A stretch of DNA of 48,339 nucleotides. It comes from Clostridium sp. AM58-1XD (GTDB taxonomy: Bacteria > Bacillota > Clostridia > Lachnospirales > Lachnospiraceae). The notes beneath the pieces were generated by a model. That model was not told the DNA's origin, did not search any database, and worked only from the letters and a program-made list of their open reading frames with translations. Positions 7,450-16,973 of the stretch are shown in pieces. How positions within the stretch are numbered: the first letter of the stretch is position 1; each line of letters starts with the position of its first letter. The stretch is from the NCBI RefSeq assembly GCF_003464085.1, contig NZ_QSDR01000031.1:1-48339 (forward strand), read 5' to 3'. Position numbers and translations under genes: made by a program.

Positions 7450-8797
7450 TCAGCCAAACGACTTTCTCTCAAAACTTCCTTTAATCTGCATCTCTTCTCT
7501 GTATTTGGCTACTGCTCTTCTGGATATATGTATCCCCTGTTCGTCCAGCTTTTTTACAAGTTCCTGATCGCTGAACGGCTTCTGCTTATTTTCCCCTTCA
7601 ATAAGCTCTTTAATAAACTGTTTGATTCCCATCGTGGTGATACCCTCATCGCCACTGCTTTCCTTGCTCGCGGAGGCTGTGAAAAGCGCCTTCATGAAAA
7701 TGCTGCCGCTTGGATACTGTACGTACTTGCCTCTGATTGCGCGGCTGACCGTAGACGGATGAACACCCAGTTCTCTTGCCGCATCGCTCATTGTCATCGG
7801 TTTTAACGGCCCTTTTCCCTCCAGAAAATCAATCTGTCTCTCTATAATCAGATTCACAATTCCCATCATCGTCTGGCGGCGCTGTTCAATACTGTTCATA
7901 ATAAACCGCACCCGCTCCAGCTTTGTTCTAAAATAATTAACCAGTTCTTCCTCACTGGATTCTTTCATCATCTGAAGATAATAATCGTTGATCCTGTAGT
8001 CCTGCACCCAGGAATCATTCAGTTCTCCTGTCCAGACGCCCTCTTCTTTCTTCAGCACAATGTCAGGAACAACATAAGAGGTTTTTTCCGTATTAAATCC
8101 TGTTAAAGGTCTTGGATTCAGTCCGCCGATATTTTCTATGCACTTTCTGACCTTTGCCGTAGGCAGCTTCAGTTCCCTGGAAATGACGCTTATTTTCCCT
8201 TCTGCGACCTGTTCCAGATATCCTTCCACGATTTTCCACTCATATGATTCTTCCATTCCTGTAACCTGAAGCTGTTTTAACAGACAGTGTTTTAAATCTT
8301 CTGCAAAAATGCCGTATGCTCCAGCTGCCGCAGATCATCCAGCAGTCTTCCGCCATCTGAACCGGAACCTTGCACATTTTTGCAACTTCCTCTACCGGAA
8401 TCGTAAAAAAACCGTTATCTTCCAGGCAGTCAATCAAATACTCAATGACTCCCCACTGTTCTTCTGAATACTTGCCTTTATCCAGCTGCCACATCAGATA
8501 CAGCTTTACCGTATCCTTTTCCTCTGCCGGAATAATCCCGTCATTTTTTTCTCTTTCTTCACTGATATCTTCGCCATGCTGATAAAACGGCATACTCACA
8601 TATTCCGTACTCAGTTCCTGTGTCTTTACCGGACCGGAGCTTCCCCCAGTATAATCCAGAATCGGATTCTCCAGATATTCATCATGCAGAAAGCGATTCA
8701 GTTCTATACTGTCCATTGCCAGAATCTCCAAAGACTGTATCTGTGTCTGCGACAGCGTCTGTTTTTGTTCCAGCGCCATTTCAAAACCGACTTCCAT
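7450..8797 (-). pseudogene. rpoN: RNA polymerase sigma-54 factor, broken by two single-base frameshifts
   Basis: The two frames together encode a complete sigma-54. Region I is seen as ALEQKQTLSQTQIQSLEILAM, followed by the core-binding region, the HTH (MSDAARELGVHPSTVSRAIRGKY) and the RpoN box SRRAVAKYREEM. The first frame leaves the family sequence after AEDC. A third frame carries LDDLRQLE for about 25 bases, and the last frame resumes with YGIFAEDLKHCLLKQ. Restoring one C near 8343 and one near 8318 gives a continuous protein of about 449 residues, normal for the family. The start at 8797 has AAGGAGGGG. No sigma-54 activator is in the window. Confidence 0.88.
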
Positions 8798-8882
8798 ACG
8801 ATCCCCTCCTTTTCCTCTTTTCTTATGTATAATTAATCTCTTATTATCCACCTTTTAGAATATCATAAGTTTCCTTTTAACG

Positions 8883-8929
8883 CAAGAAAAAGGGCTCTCC
8901 ACAGGCGCTGCCTGGCAGAAATCCCTTTT
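8883..8929 (-). terminator. Hairpin with T-run upstream of rpoN
   Basis: Arms AAAAGGG/CCCTTTT enclose an inner CAGGC/GCCTG hairpin. On the minus strand five T follow. No minus-strand gene ends here, so it either stops read-through from the GNAT gene at 9630 or acts as a leader terminator for rpoN. Confidence 0.55.
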
Positions 8930-9008
8930 CGGATTATTTTATATTGTTTATTAATTTCCCATCCTGTATACTGATATCATATAATTATACATAAAGGAGA
9001 TATGACTC

Positions 9009-9620
9009 ATGCCCCTTACACCTGAAGAACTATTATCAGAAAGCCGCCTTAGGAGAACTTACCGAAAGTTTCTGCCTGATATGGTGGATCTGAATGGGAT
9101 CCGCAACTGCATTATGACAGCCGCCACCGCTCCCAGCGGAGCAGATAAGCAGCCATGGCATTTCTGTGTTATCACTGACCCTGCGCTGAAACAGAATATA
9201 CGGCGCGAAGCCGAACTCGTTGAACGCACATTTTACGAAGAAAAAATCAGCGATGCGTGGCGCCAGGATCTGAAAAAGCTGAAAACCGGCAGTGAAAAAC
9301 CATTTTTAACAGAAGCTCCGTGCCTGATCGCAATTTTTAAGGAGCAGTACCGCATACTTGAGGACGGAAGCAGAGACATGAACTACTATGTCAATGAATC
9401 CATAGGTATCGCCATCGGTTTTCTTATTAATGCCATAAGGAATGCGGGTTATGCCAGCCTGACCTATACACCGGCTCCCCCTGCATTTTTGAGAACTCTT
9501 CTGAACCGGCCGGAAGGCGAGACTCCCGTTATGATCTTATGTGTAGGCAAACCAGATCCTTCCTATGAACTCCCAGTTTTAAAGAAAAAATCCCTAGAAG
9601 AAGTCTGCGATTTCTTCTGA
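9009..9620 (+). CDS. Nitroreductase-family flavoprotein
   Basis: 203 residues with the FMN-dependent nitroreductase fold. Seen: the N-terminal SRLRRTYRKF phosphate-binding arginines, TAPSGADKQPWHF (FMN-binding Ser/Gly and the QPW motif), a variable lid (residues about 75-110), AIGFLINAIRNAGYASL, and the closing VGKPD. The pattern is nearest to the BluB/iodotyrosine-deiodinase branch, but the substrate cannot be told from sequence. AAGGAG precedes the ATG. It is the only plus-strand gene between 1 and 21 kb apart from the XRE gene, so it is its own unit. Confidence 0.88.
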   Translation: MPLTPEELLSESRLRRTYRKFLPDMVDLNGIRNCIMTAATAPSGADKQPWHFCVITDPALKQNIRREAELVERTFYEEKISDAWRQDLKKLKTGSEKPFLTEAPCLIAIFKEQYRILEDGSRDMNYYVNESIGIAIGFLINAIRNAGYASLTYTPAPPAFLRTLLNRPEGETPVMILCVGKPDPSYELPVLKKKSLEEVCDFF

Positions 9621-9629
9621 AACAGATGA

Positions 9630-10193
9630 TCAACAGTATTTACACATAATATGTCTGTCCAGTCCTCCATATTTTTTCACTGTGGCATCGATTTCATATC
9701 CCAGCCTAAGAAATGTATGGAGGCTTTTTTTATTGTCCGGGTGAACCGTTCCGCAGAGCCATACAGGACTCCCTTTCGTATTTTTCAGCTCTTCTTCCGC
9801 TGCTGCCATCAACCGGTACTGAATATGCCTTCCGGAATACTTTTTTGAAACAGCTGCCGATTCCATATGAAAAACTCTGTCCATCATACTTTCATCCGGC
9901 ATTCGTTCCTGATTTTGTAAAACGCGCCCTAAATTGTCATCGTCTTTTTGCGGACAGCGGACAATCAGATAGCCGGCGAGCTCCTTCCTGCTTTCCTCTG
10001 TCTCCCGACAGTCTGCTGCCAGAACAAAGCTTCCTGACCCGTGTCTCATATGCTGCCTGATAAACGTCTCATCATCCGGAACGAACCAGTCTCTGTGTTC
10101 CAATCCCTGGCCTGCCTCTTTAATCAGGCGAACAATTTCTTTCACATCCGTTTCTTGTGCATGTCTGATCTCTATTTCCGTGCTCATATCCAT
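9630..10193 (-). CDS. GNAT-family N-acetyltransferase
   Basis: 187 residues, one GNAT domain. EIEIRHAQETDVKEIVRLIKEAG is a typical start, MESAAVSKKYSGRHIQYRLMAAAEEEL is the acetyl-CoA-binding strand-loop-helix (Q/R-x-x-G-x-x type, here S-G-R-H), and LCGTVHPDNKKSLHTFLRLGYE is the typical last motif. It starts six bases past the ZIP transporter stop and is therefore in one operon with it. The acceptor is unknown. The RBS is weak, consistent with coupling to the upstream gene. Confidence 0.85.
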   Translation of the reverse strand: MDMSTEIEIRHAQETDVKEIVRLIKEAGQGLEHRDWFVPDDETFIRQHMRHGSGSFVLAADCRETEESRKELAGYLIVRCPQKDDDNLGRVLQNQERMPDESMMDRVFHMESAAVSKKYSGRHIQYRLMAAAEEELKNTKGSPVWLCGTVHPDNKKSLHTFLRLGYEIDATVKKYGGLDRHIMCKYC

Positions 10194-10198
10194 ACCAA

Positions 10199-10975
10199 TT
10201 ATCCTAACGCAACATCCAGAATCATCATAATTACAAAACCAATTGCAAAACCGATCGTACCGATATTGGAGTGTTCTCCTTCTGCTGATTCCGGTATCAG
10301 CTCCTCTACTACTACGTAAATCATAGCGCCTGCTGCAAAGGACAGCAGATAGGGCAGAACCGGCGTGATGTATGCTGCCAGAAGTATCGTAATTCCTGCT
10401 CCCATCGGTTCAACGATTCCAGAGGCCGTACCGTACATAAACGCTTTAGACTGGCTCATACCTTCGCTTTTTAGCGGGAGGGAAATGATCGCGCCTTCCG
10501 GAAAGTTCTGAATTGCAATTCCAAGAGACAGGGCAAATGCGCCTGCTGCCGTAATTCCGCTGTTCCCGTTCATCATTCCTGCAAAAACAACACCCACGGC
10601 CATGCCTTCCGGAATGTTGTGAAGGGTCACAGCCAATACCAGCATTGTCGTCTTTTTCCAGCTGCTCTTCGGTCCCTCCGGCTCCGTGCTCCCCACGTGG
10701 AGATGAGGAATCAGGCGGTCCATTCCAAGCAGGAAGGCGATTCCAAGCAGAAAACCGACTGCCGCAGGAATAAACGCAAATTTTCCCATATCTTCCGCCA
10801 TATCCATGGCCGGCATAAGAAGAGACCACACGGAAGCTGCCACCATAACTCCGGATGCAAATCCAAGCAGCATTTTCTGGACTCTGGGCCTTATTTCATT
10901 TTTCAAGAAAAATACGCCGGCCGCACCGGCTGTCGTACCTATAAAAGGTATCATAATCCCAAGAAATATATTCAT
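10199..10975 (-). CDS. ZIP-family divalent metal transporter
   Basis: 258 residues with about eight predicted membrane helices. ZIP proteins bring zinc, and in some cases iron or manganese, into the cytoplasm. The two metal-site helices are clear: VTLHNIPEGMAVGV (HNxPEG) and IAIQNFPEGAIISLP (NxxPEG). A short cytosolic loop between helices 3 and 4 carries a His-x-His (PHLHVG). It resembles the GufA/ZupT branch. It has its own promoter (11042-11070) and is followed directly by a GNAT gene. No Zur- or Fur-like box was recognised. Confidence 0.93.
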   Translation of the reverse strand: MNIFLGIMIPFIGTTAGAAGVFFLKNEIRPRVQKMLLGFASGVMVAASVWSLLMPAMDMAEDMGKFAFIPAAVGFLLGIAFLLGMDRLIPHLHVGSTEPEGPKSSWKKTTMLVLAVTLHNIPEGMAVGVVFAGMMNGNSGITAAGAFALSLGIAIQNFPEGAIISLPLKSEGMSQSKAFMYGTASGIVEPMGAGITILLAAYITPVLPYLLSFAAGAMIYVVVEELIPESAEGEHSNIGTIGFAIGFVIMMILDVALG

Positions 10976-11041
10976 AAATTTCCCCTTTTTCGAAATAATC
11001 TGAATAATGAGTTGCTATATTTTTTATATTCTTTCCTGTAT

Positions 11042-11070
11042 ATTATGACACGTTACGGCTGAAATATCAA
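11042..11070 (-). promoter_or_regulatory. Promoter of the ZIP transporter gene
   Basis: Minus strand TTGATA, 17 bases, CATAAT, about 65 bases before the start codon. Confidence 0.6.
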
Positions 11071-11094
11071 TTATATTCATAGGTCCAGAGGTTC

Positions 11095-12707
11095 TTATGA
11101 CTGTTTATGGCTGCTTAGGAGGCACGCCTTCACAAACTCTCTGAAGATCGGATGCGCATGGTTCGGCCTGGATTTAAACTCGGGATGATACTGTACCGCA
11201 ATAAAAAACGGATGCTCCTTCAGTTCAATTGCTTCTACAAGGCGTCCATCCGGAGAGAGCCCGCTGAATACAAGTCCCGCCCTCTCCAATTCTTCTCTGA
11301 ATTCATTGTTTACCTCATAACGGTGACGATGGCGCTCTTTTATTCTACTTTGCCCATAAATTTCTTTCAGACGGGAACCGTTTAGAATCTCACATGGATA
11401 GGCGCCGAGCCGCATCGTACCGCCCTTTGGAATATTCCCTTTCTGATCCGGCATTAAATCAATGACTAGATGCTTCGAAGTCTGACTGAACTCCCGCGAG
11501 TCCGCGTCTTCCATACCAGCTACATGACGCGCAAATTCCATGACCGCTACCTGCATGCCAAGGCATATACCAAAATAGGGAATTTTCTTTTCTCTGGCAT
11601 AGCGTGCAGCTGCAATCATTCCTTCAATACCCCGTTCGCCAAATCCTCCTGGTACTAGAATTCCAGCCGCGCCTTTCAGTTTTTCAGCCATATCAGCCTC
11701 TGTAAGAAATTCCGAATCTACCCACTCTAATTTAATTTTAGCCAGATTTTCATACCCTCCGTGGTTTAATGCCTCCACAACAGACAAATATGCGTCGTGT
11801 AGTTCAATGTATTTTCCCACAATTGCTATCTTAACTTCTTTTTTGGCTTCACCGATCGTCCTGCACAGCCGGTTCCATTCCTCCAGCTTCGCCTCCCTGC
11901 AGTGCAGGTTCAGTTTCCTGCAAACAATCTCGTCCAGTTTTTTATCATGAAGCATCAAGGCACCTCATACAGGCTGCCCAAAGTCATGTTCTCGATGACA
12001 CAGTCCGGCTCAACGTCGCAGAACATTGCTATTTTCTGGGGAATTTCATCTTCCAGAGGTTCGTCACAACGGGCAATGACGATATCCGGCATAATCCCCA
12101 TTCCCTGGAGCTCTCTTACCGAATGCTGAGCCGGCTTCGTCTTATGCTCTCCGGAGCACTTAAGATACGGAACCAGAACCACATGCATGAGCAGACAGCG
12201 TTCATGACCCATTTCCCTGAAGACCTGGCGGATGGCTTCCAAAAACGGCTGGCTTTCAATATCGCCGATCGTTCCGCCGATTTCCGTGATTACCACATTC
12301 GCATCCGTATAAGTCCCGACTCCATAAATAAATTTCTTGATTTCCTCCGTAATATGAGGAATCACCTGCACCGTTTTTCCAAGATATTCCCCCCTCCGTT
12401 CCTTGTTCAGTACATTCCAGTACACCTTTCCGGAAGTCAGGTTTGACATCTTGTTTAAGTCTTCATCAATAAACCGTTCATAATGGCCCAAATCCAAATC
12501 CGTTTCCGCCCCATCTTCTGTAACAAATACCTCTCCATGCTGAAACGGGCTCATCGTGCCCGGATCGACGTTCACATACGGGTCCAGCTTCTGAGCCGCT
12601 ACTTTAAGGCCTCTGGCCTTCAAAAGCCTGCCTAATGATGCAGCCGTTATACCCTTTCCCAGGCCGGACACGACTCCGCCTGTCACAAAAATATACTTTG
12701 TCTCCAT
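11095..12707 (-). pseudogene. pyrG: CTP synthase, split by one single-base frameshift
   Basis: Both halves are well conserved. The N-terminal amidoligase (about residues 1-250) starts [16 protein letters not shown] and includes [17 protein letters not shown]. The C-terminal glutaminase has GGFGERG, the nucleophile in FGICLGMQ, and QYHPEF. The family sequence YEVP-LMLH is interrupted: after YEVP the frame reads TGA, while [13 protein letters not shown] continues in the -1 frame. Adding one base near 11959-11961 yields about 537 residues, the normal length. CTP synthase makes CTP from UTP and is usually essential, so a sequencing error is likely. Its promoter is at 12925-12953. Confidence 0.9.
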
Positions 12708-12924
12708 CTGTTTTTCCCTCCATAAAAATATCCCGCTCGCGGTACGTTTTTGCTTCTCAGGTTATCGTCCTCTTTATCGCCTTGCAATAAATTGGGCTTT
12801 TCCGGAAAACAAAAAGATGTCCTCTCCCTAAGAAAATTATTAACAGATAACTGTATATCTATCAATCTATTTCCGGAATCGGACACCTTTGCCACGACTA
12901 TTCAGTTTCATTTCATAAAGTGAA

Positions 12925-12953
12925 ATTATAGCTTTCAGGTCGCTGATTGTCAA
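12925..12953 (-). promoter_or_regulatory. Consensus sigma-A promoter of pyrG
   Basis: Minus strand TTGACA, 17 bases, TATAAT: a perfect consensus. It implies a leader of about 210 bases before pyrG. No clear attenuator or known riboswitch was recognised in it. Confidence 0.85.
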
Positions 12954-12989
12954 TATTTTTTTGTTTTGAATTTTACCGGCATGGCCTCA

Positions 12990-13397
12990 TTACGCTGTTC
13001 TGCTGTTTCTTCCCGTATTTCCCATGCCCAGCAGTCCCAGACTTACGGCTGCCGCCGTTTCCACCCGCGCCATCTGCTCCTGTTTCAATCGTCCTATGTA
13101 TTCCTTTAAACGATTCCTGTCTATTGTCCTGATCTGTTCCATTAAAACAACTGAATCCTGTTTCAGCCCGTTTTCTTCTCTGCCCAGGCTTACATGCGTC
13201 GGCAGCAATGCCTTTGTCATTTTACTCGTAATCGCAGCCACGATCACTGTCGGACTATGTCTGTTTCCCATATCGTTCTGTATGATCAGCACCGGACGGA
13301 CACCGCCCTGTTCAGAGCCTACGACAGGTGACAAATCTGCATAATACAGTTCTCCCCTGAATACATTTGGCTTGTCCGGTTTATTTTCTCTGTTCAT
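12990..13397 (-). CDS. MazF/PemK-family endoribonuclease toxin (solitary)
   Basis: 135 residues of the CcdB/PemK fold, similar to Bacillus NdoA (EndoA), which cuts single-stranded mRNA. The signature is complete: RGELYYADLSPVVGSEQGGVRPVLIIQND, TVIVAAITSK (catalytic Thr/Ser region), LPTHV and DSVVLMEQIRTIDRNRL. The C-terminal tail (about residues 120-135) is extra and polar. No antitoxin gene lies upstream: the 120 bases before it are non-coding and the next gene is a diguanylate cyclase. AGGGAGG precedes the ATG, within an inverted repeat (13397-13447). Confidence 0.93.
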   Translation of the reverse strand: MNRENKPDKPNVFRGELYYADLSPVVGSEQGGVRPVLIIQNDMGNRHSPTVIVAAITSKMTKALLPTHVSLGREENGLKQDSVVLMEQIRTIDRNRLKEYIGRLKQEQMARVETAAAVSLGLLGMGNTGRNSRTA

Positions 13398-13447
13398 GGT
13401 GATACCTCCCTGCAGTTAATCTTTGTTTCCTGCTGAGAGTATCACCA
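13397..13447 (-). promoter_or_regulatory. Inverted repeat spanning -10 region and start of mazF
   Basis: Nine-base arms TGGTGATAC (13439-13447 read on the minus strand) and GTATCACCA (ending in the A of the start codon) are separated by 33 bases. The 5' arm overlaps a possible promoter (TTGAAT, 17-18 bases, GATACT) and the 3' arm sits between the SD and the ATG. It could be an operator or an mRNA hairpin that closes the ribosome site. Confidence 0.5.
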
Positions 13448-13520
13448 CGATTTGGAGCTTTATTCAATTTTTATGATGCAGTTTTGATTTTTCAAACTAT
13501 TTTATCTGATTTATTTTTAT

Positions 13521-15479
13521 TTATCTTTCTCTGCTTTTCATCCGCTTCTTATTGCGGTACATATCCGCGTCCGCTCTGGAAAGAGTCCCCTCTATGCGCA
13601 CATCCTGATTCAGATCGCAGAAAGCAACGCCTGCAGCAATCGCCACATGATACGTTGTATGGGAACTGTATTCTTTCATATCCGTCTCCATTGACCGTAT
13701 CGCCTGATCGATCTGATTCTGTTCCCACCCCTTTACAACAGCAACAAATTCGTCTCCTCCCGTACGGTACAGCTCGTTGTTTCCAAAGGCCCGCCTGATC
13801 GCCTCTGCAGCCGCTATGATATATCCATCTCCTTCTTCATGTCCATAGACATCATTGACGCCTTTCAGATCGTTCAGATCGCACATAACAAAGGCCGTTT
13901 TTTCTGTAATAGCCTCCTGAAGATCGGTATGTTCCATCATTGTCTGGAACGCCATTCTATTTTTAACTCCCGTCAGACCATCCTTATCACGTTCCACGAC
14001 CAGCGCCTCTGTCTGCAGCACATCGTCCGTCACGTCTTCAATCACACCACGAATCGAACTGTCCGTCCTTTTTCTGCTGATTTTCAGCCACCACTTTCTG
14101 CCGTCTTTCTCCAGGAGAAACAGGTTTTCCTTTTCTGATTCATACGGCTTCAAACCGTCCAGATACTCCAGAAACTTCTTCTTATCCTTACAGAATTTTC
14201 TTTCCTGTTCCGGACTCAGTCCAAGCAGTCTTGGAACCTGACTCGTCATCAATACGCGTCCGGAATAGTTTTTAATCTCAAAGGCTCCCGCCGGCAGCCC
14301 GGAAATCTCCATCAGTTGAGAGTGTTTCGTAAACCATCTGCTCATGAAAACGGCAATAACAACACCGAGGCACAGCGATATAATAAGGGAATAATTCAGG
14401 ATATCCGCAATCTGCATGGGAAGCTGAAGCATGGAAGGCCCATCTATAAGGCCGATCAGATACCACTCTTCGTTGGCAAATGGCGTATTGCTGTAATACA
14501 TCCCCATGTGGTTTACACATGCATAAATATCCCTGCCGCTGTTATGGTTCTTTAATCGGAAAATTGAATTTTCCTCATTGACCGGTTCCAGCGTAAGCGG
14601 CTCTTGCTGATTGATCATCCGTTTCTGCATAGCTCCATGGGTAACCGCCAGTTCCAAAGGCTCCGTTTCTCCGCGGCGGATTCCAATAATATAACCGTAT
14701 GCGTTCTGGGGCTGCAGTTCCAGCGCAGGAAGATGGCGGTACATGTAATCTACGGATATTTCAACACCGAAGATTCCCAAAATCCTGCCGTCTTTTCCAA
14801 ACAGCGGCACGGAATATGTAACAGCTTCATCATCCTGAGGGTTTACTATAAATGGGGTGCTCCAGTATCCCAGCCACTTGGATTTTCCCTCTTTCAGAGC
14901 CGCCTGATACGGCTTATCATAAAAGGCCCTGTTGCCATCATCCAATTTCAACCTCAAAGTCCAGTTCGCCGTTGTCGCTACCTTCTGCTTTTCCGCCACA
15001 TTCCAGGGACCAATGTGCATATAGATATTGTCCTCGCCTCTGTAGTTCCGGTCTGGATTCATATTGCGGAAATACAGAGCAGGCAGGGAATCGTCGTTCT
15101 CCCCTTCTCCCGGAAGTATAAAGAAAGCCCCTGTAGTTTTCGTGTGGTACAGGGCATCCAGAATTAGCGGAGCCAGATCTTCCAACACCTGATCTGCCTG
15201 ATCCGGGGCACCGTCATAACCATTCTCATCAAAATACCGTGTAATCTGTTCTGTATCCCTTTCGAAATTCGTCCAGACGTAATTCATCTCATTTATCAAA
15301 TTATCCTTGCGCCCGTTTACTTTTTCCGCAAATATCTTGTACTGGTTTTTTCTGGTCTGGTCCAGAACGCCTCCTGCGATCATCAGGGAAGCCAAAAGCA
15401 CACTTTGAAGAATGGCAGTAACGATAAACGCCATTGCCAGCCGGAATGCAATTGATCTGCTTTTAATCTTTCTGCTCAT
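13521..15479 (-). CDS. Membrane diguanylate cyclase with extracellular Cache-type sensor
   Basis: About 652 residues. One membrane helix lies near residues 10-35, followed by a large extracellular domain of dCache type to about residue 355. A second helix (SLIISLCLGVVIAVFM) leads to a PAS-like region and a GGDEF domain with the intact motif YRTGGDEFVAVV near the C-terminus. It should make cyclic di-GMP from two GTP. No RxxD inhibitory site is seen at the usual spacing before GGDEF. Its start lies 17 bases inside the 3' end of the solute-binding-protein gene, so the two are translationally coupled. Confidence 0.9.
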   Translation of the reverse strand: MSRKIKSRSIAFRLAMAFIVTAILQSVLLASLMIAGGVLDQTRKNQYKIFAEKVNGRKDNLINEMNYVWTNFERDTEQITRYFDENGYDGAPDQADQVLEDLAPLILDALYHTKTTGAFFILPGEGENDDSLPALYFRNMNPDRNYRGEDNIYMHIGPWNVAEKQKVATTANWTLRLKLDDGNRAFYDKPYQAALKEGKSKWLGYWSTPFIVNPQDDEAVTYSVPLFGKDGRILGIFGVEISVDYMYRHLPALELQPQNAYGYIIGIRRGETEPLELAVTHGAMQKRMINQQEPLTLEPVNEENSIFRLKNHNSGRDIYACVNHMGMYYSNTPFANEEWYLIGLIDGPSMLQLPMQIADILNYSLIISLCLGVVIAVFMSRWFTKHSQLMEISGLPAGAFEIKNYSGRVLMTSQVPRLLGLSPEQERKFCKDKKKFLEYLDGLKPYESEKENLFLLEKDGRKWWLKISRKRTDSSIRGVIEDVTDDVLQTEALVVERDKDGLTGVKNRMAFQTMMEHTDLQEAITEKTAFVMCDLNDLKGVNDVYGHEEGDGYIIAAAEAIRRAFGNNELYRTGGDEFVAVVKGWEQNQIDQAIRSMETDMKEYSSHTTYHVAIAAGVAFCDLNQDVRIEGTLSRADADMYRNKKRMKSRER

Positions 15480-16881
15480 TGGCCCCGCCATCCATTTCTA
15501 TTAAAAGGGACTGATACCACGCTTCGAAGTTTTCTTCACTCAAAAATTTATGGAGCTTATCATCATAATCCGCTCCGGATGCCTCCAATTCCATAATATC
15601 TCTGGATGTTCTGTCTGCAAGGGATTCTGAAAAAACGGCGTTTCTCTCATAGGATCCCTTAAAAGGTTTTCTGCTGTAGAATATGCCGCTCTCCATCGCC
15701 TTGATTGCTGCTTTCATTCCCAGCTTTACAGCTTCCGGGTTATTTTCTTCTTCGACATATTCCACCACCAGTTCTGCAGAATCCAGCGCCTTATTCTGTA
15801 CCGGAAGATAACCAGTTGATACGGCAAATTTTACGTTCTGTTCCGGCGCCGTAATCCACTTTAAGAATTCGACTGCAGCTGCCTCATGAACGGGATCAGA
15901 CTCAAAAACAGCCAGATTAGCCCCTCTTTGCGTCATATAATTTCCCCCGTCCTTAAATACAGGATAAGGCAGAACCTCACATTCGACAGGATATGTTTCA
16001 TGATCGTTTACAATGACTTCTTCCGGGAAAAAGGAAGCCCCTGCTGAAGAACCGATATAAGCGATCAGATTTCCGCTCTTGATTCCATCCTGGTTATAGA
16101 CACTGCTTCTGTACCATCCCTGGATATGGGGAACATAATATGCATCCCAGGCCCGCTTTGCCGTCTCACGCGAATAATGGAACCCGCCTTTTTCATCATA
16201 CGGTTCTTCTCCTGCCTGGGCAGCGCTCAAAACAGCAAAATCATTATAGGAATTTATACCCAGGAATGCCTTGCCCTGCGACCAGTCATAATACATGGAT
16301 GCCGCCTTACTGAGCCCCTCCCATGTACGCAGTAGCTCCATGGATGCTCCCGTTTCTTCTGCAAAGCGATCCCAGTCCGTGCGGTTCAGATACAGAAGCT
16401 CCGTTGATTTGGCAATCGGTATCATCCTGTAGGAGTCCGTTCCGTCCCAAATCCCTTCTTCCAGGAATTCCTTCCTGTATGCTGCCAGTTCTTCTTCCGT
16501 AAAATAAGTTTCCATCTTTACAAGAGGCGCAATTTCATTTAACCGATATGCGCTGTCCGGATACGATATAAAAATATTAGGAAGCGCATCAGAGCCTGTC
16601 ATCTCATTTGCAGAATCATAAAGGGCATCGGACAGTTCCTCACTGGAACCATATCCCTGAGAATCCACCACAATCCCCTTTTCCATACCAACTGTTTCGT
16701 TAAAATTCATTACCAGCTGGTCAAATTTTATTTTTGCAAGTGCATTATAGCTGTGCCAGACGGTAACGGCTGCCGGTGCTTCCGGAATCCTTTCCTCGCT
16801 GTTTCCCGTTTTGCATCCCGTCAAAGCGCAGGCCGCTATAAGATACAAGATAACTCTGCCTGTATATGTTCTAATCTTCAT
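15463..16881 (-). CDS. Extracellular solute-binding lipoprotein (family 1, sugar type)
   Basis: 472 residues. A lipoprotein signal (ILYLIAACALTGC) anchors it outside the cell. The fold matches UgpB/MalE-like ABC binding proteins: AAVTVWHSYNALAKIKFDQLVMNFNE at the start, NIFISYPDSAY, and the closing-domain segment AVEFLKWITAPEQNVKFAVSTGYLPV. No ABC permease or ATPase gene is near. Instead it overlaps and precedes a Cache-GGDEF gene, so it may present a ligand to that sensor rather than feed a transporter. The ligand is unknown. Confidence 0.88.
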   Translation of the reverse strand: MKIRTYTGRVILYLIAACALTGCKTGNSEERIPEAPAAVTVWHSYNALAKIKFDQLVMNFNETVGMEKGIVVDSQGYGSSEELSDALYDSANEMTGSDALPNIFISYPDSAYRLNEIAPLVKMETYFTEEELAAYRKEFLEEGIWDGTDSYRMIPIAKSTELLYLNRTDWDRFAEETGASMELLRTWEGLSKAASMYYDWSQGKAFLGINSYNDFAVLSAAQAGEEPYDEKGGFHYSRETAKRAWDAYYVPHIQGWYRSSVYNQDGIKSGNLIAYIGSSAGASFFPEEVIVNDHETYPVECEVLPYPVFKDGGNYMTQRGANLAVFESDPVHEAAAVEFLKWITAPEQNVKFAVSTGYLPVQNKALDSAELVVEYVEEENNPEAVKLGMKAAIKAMESGIFYSRKPFKGSYERNAVFSESLADRTSRDIMELEASGADYDDKLHKFLSEENFEAWYQSLLIEMDGGANEQKD

Positions 16882-16973
16882 TATCTTTCCTTTACTCCCC
16901 TCTTGTTATCATTATATAGATTCTGAGGTAAGTATGCAAGTCATAGTTCCTCCTGCTTCTTCCGCAAAACGTC

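Noticed and set aside
11950..11965. Programmed frameshift in pyrG similar to prfB (CCU UGA versus CUU UGA)
   Set aside because: The second half lies in the -1 frame, while the prfB site shifts +1. No slippery heptamer or SD-like stimulator is present, and CTP synthase is not known to use frameshifting.
12708..12900. A 70-residue open frame in the pyrG leader
   Set aside because: It has no good SD, resembles no protein, and overlaps the start of pyrG in another frame; it lies within the predicted leader.
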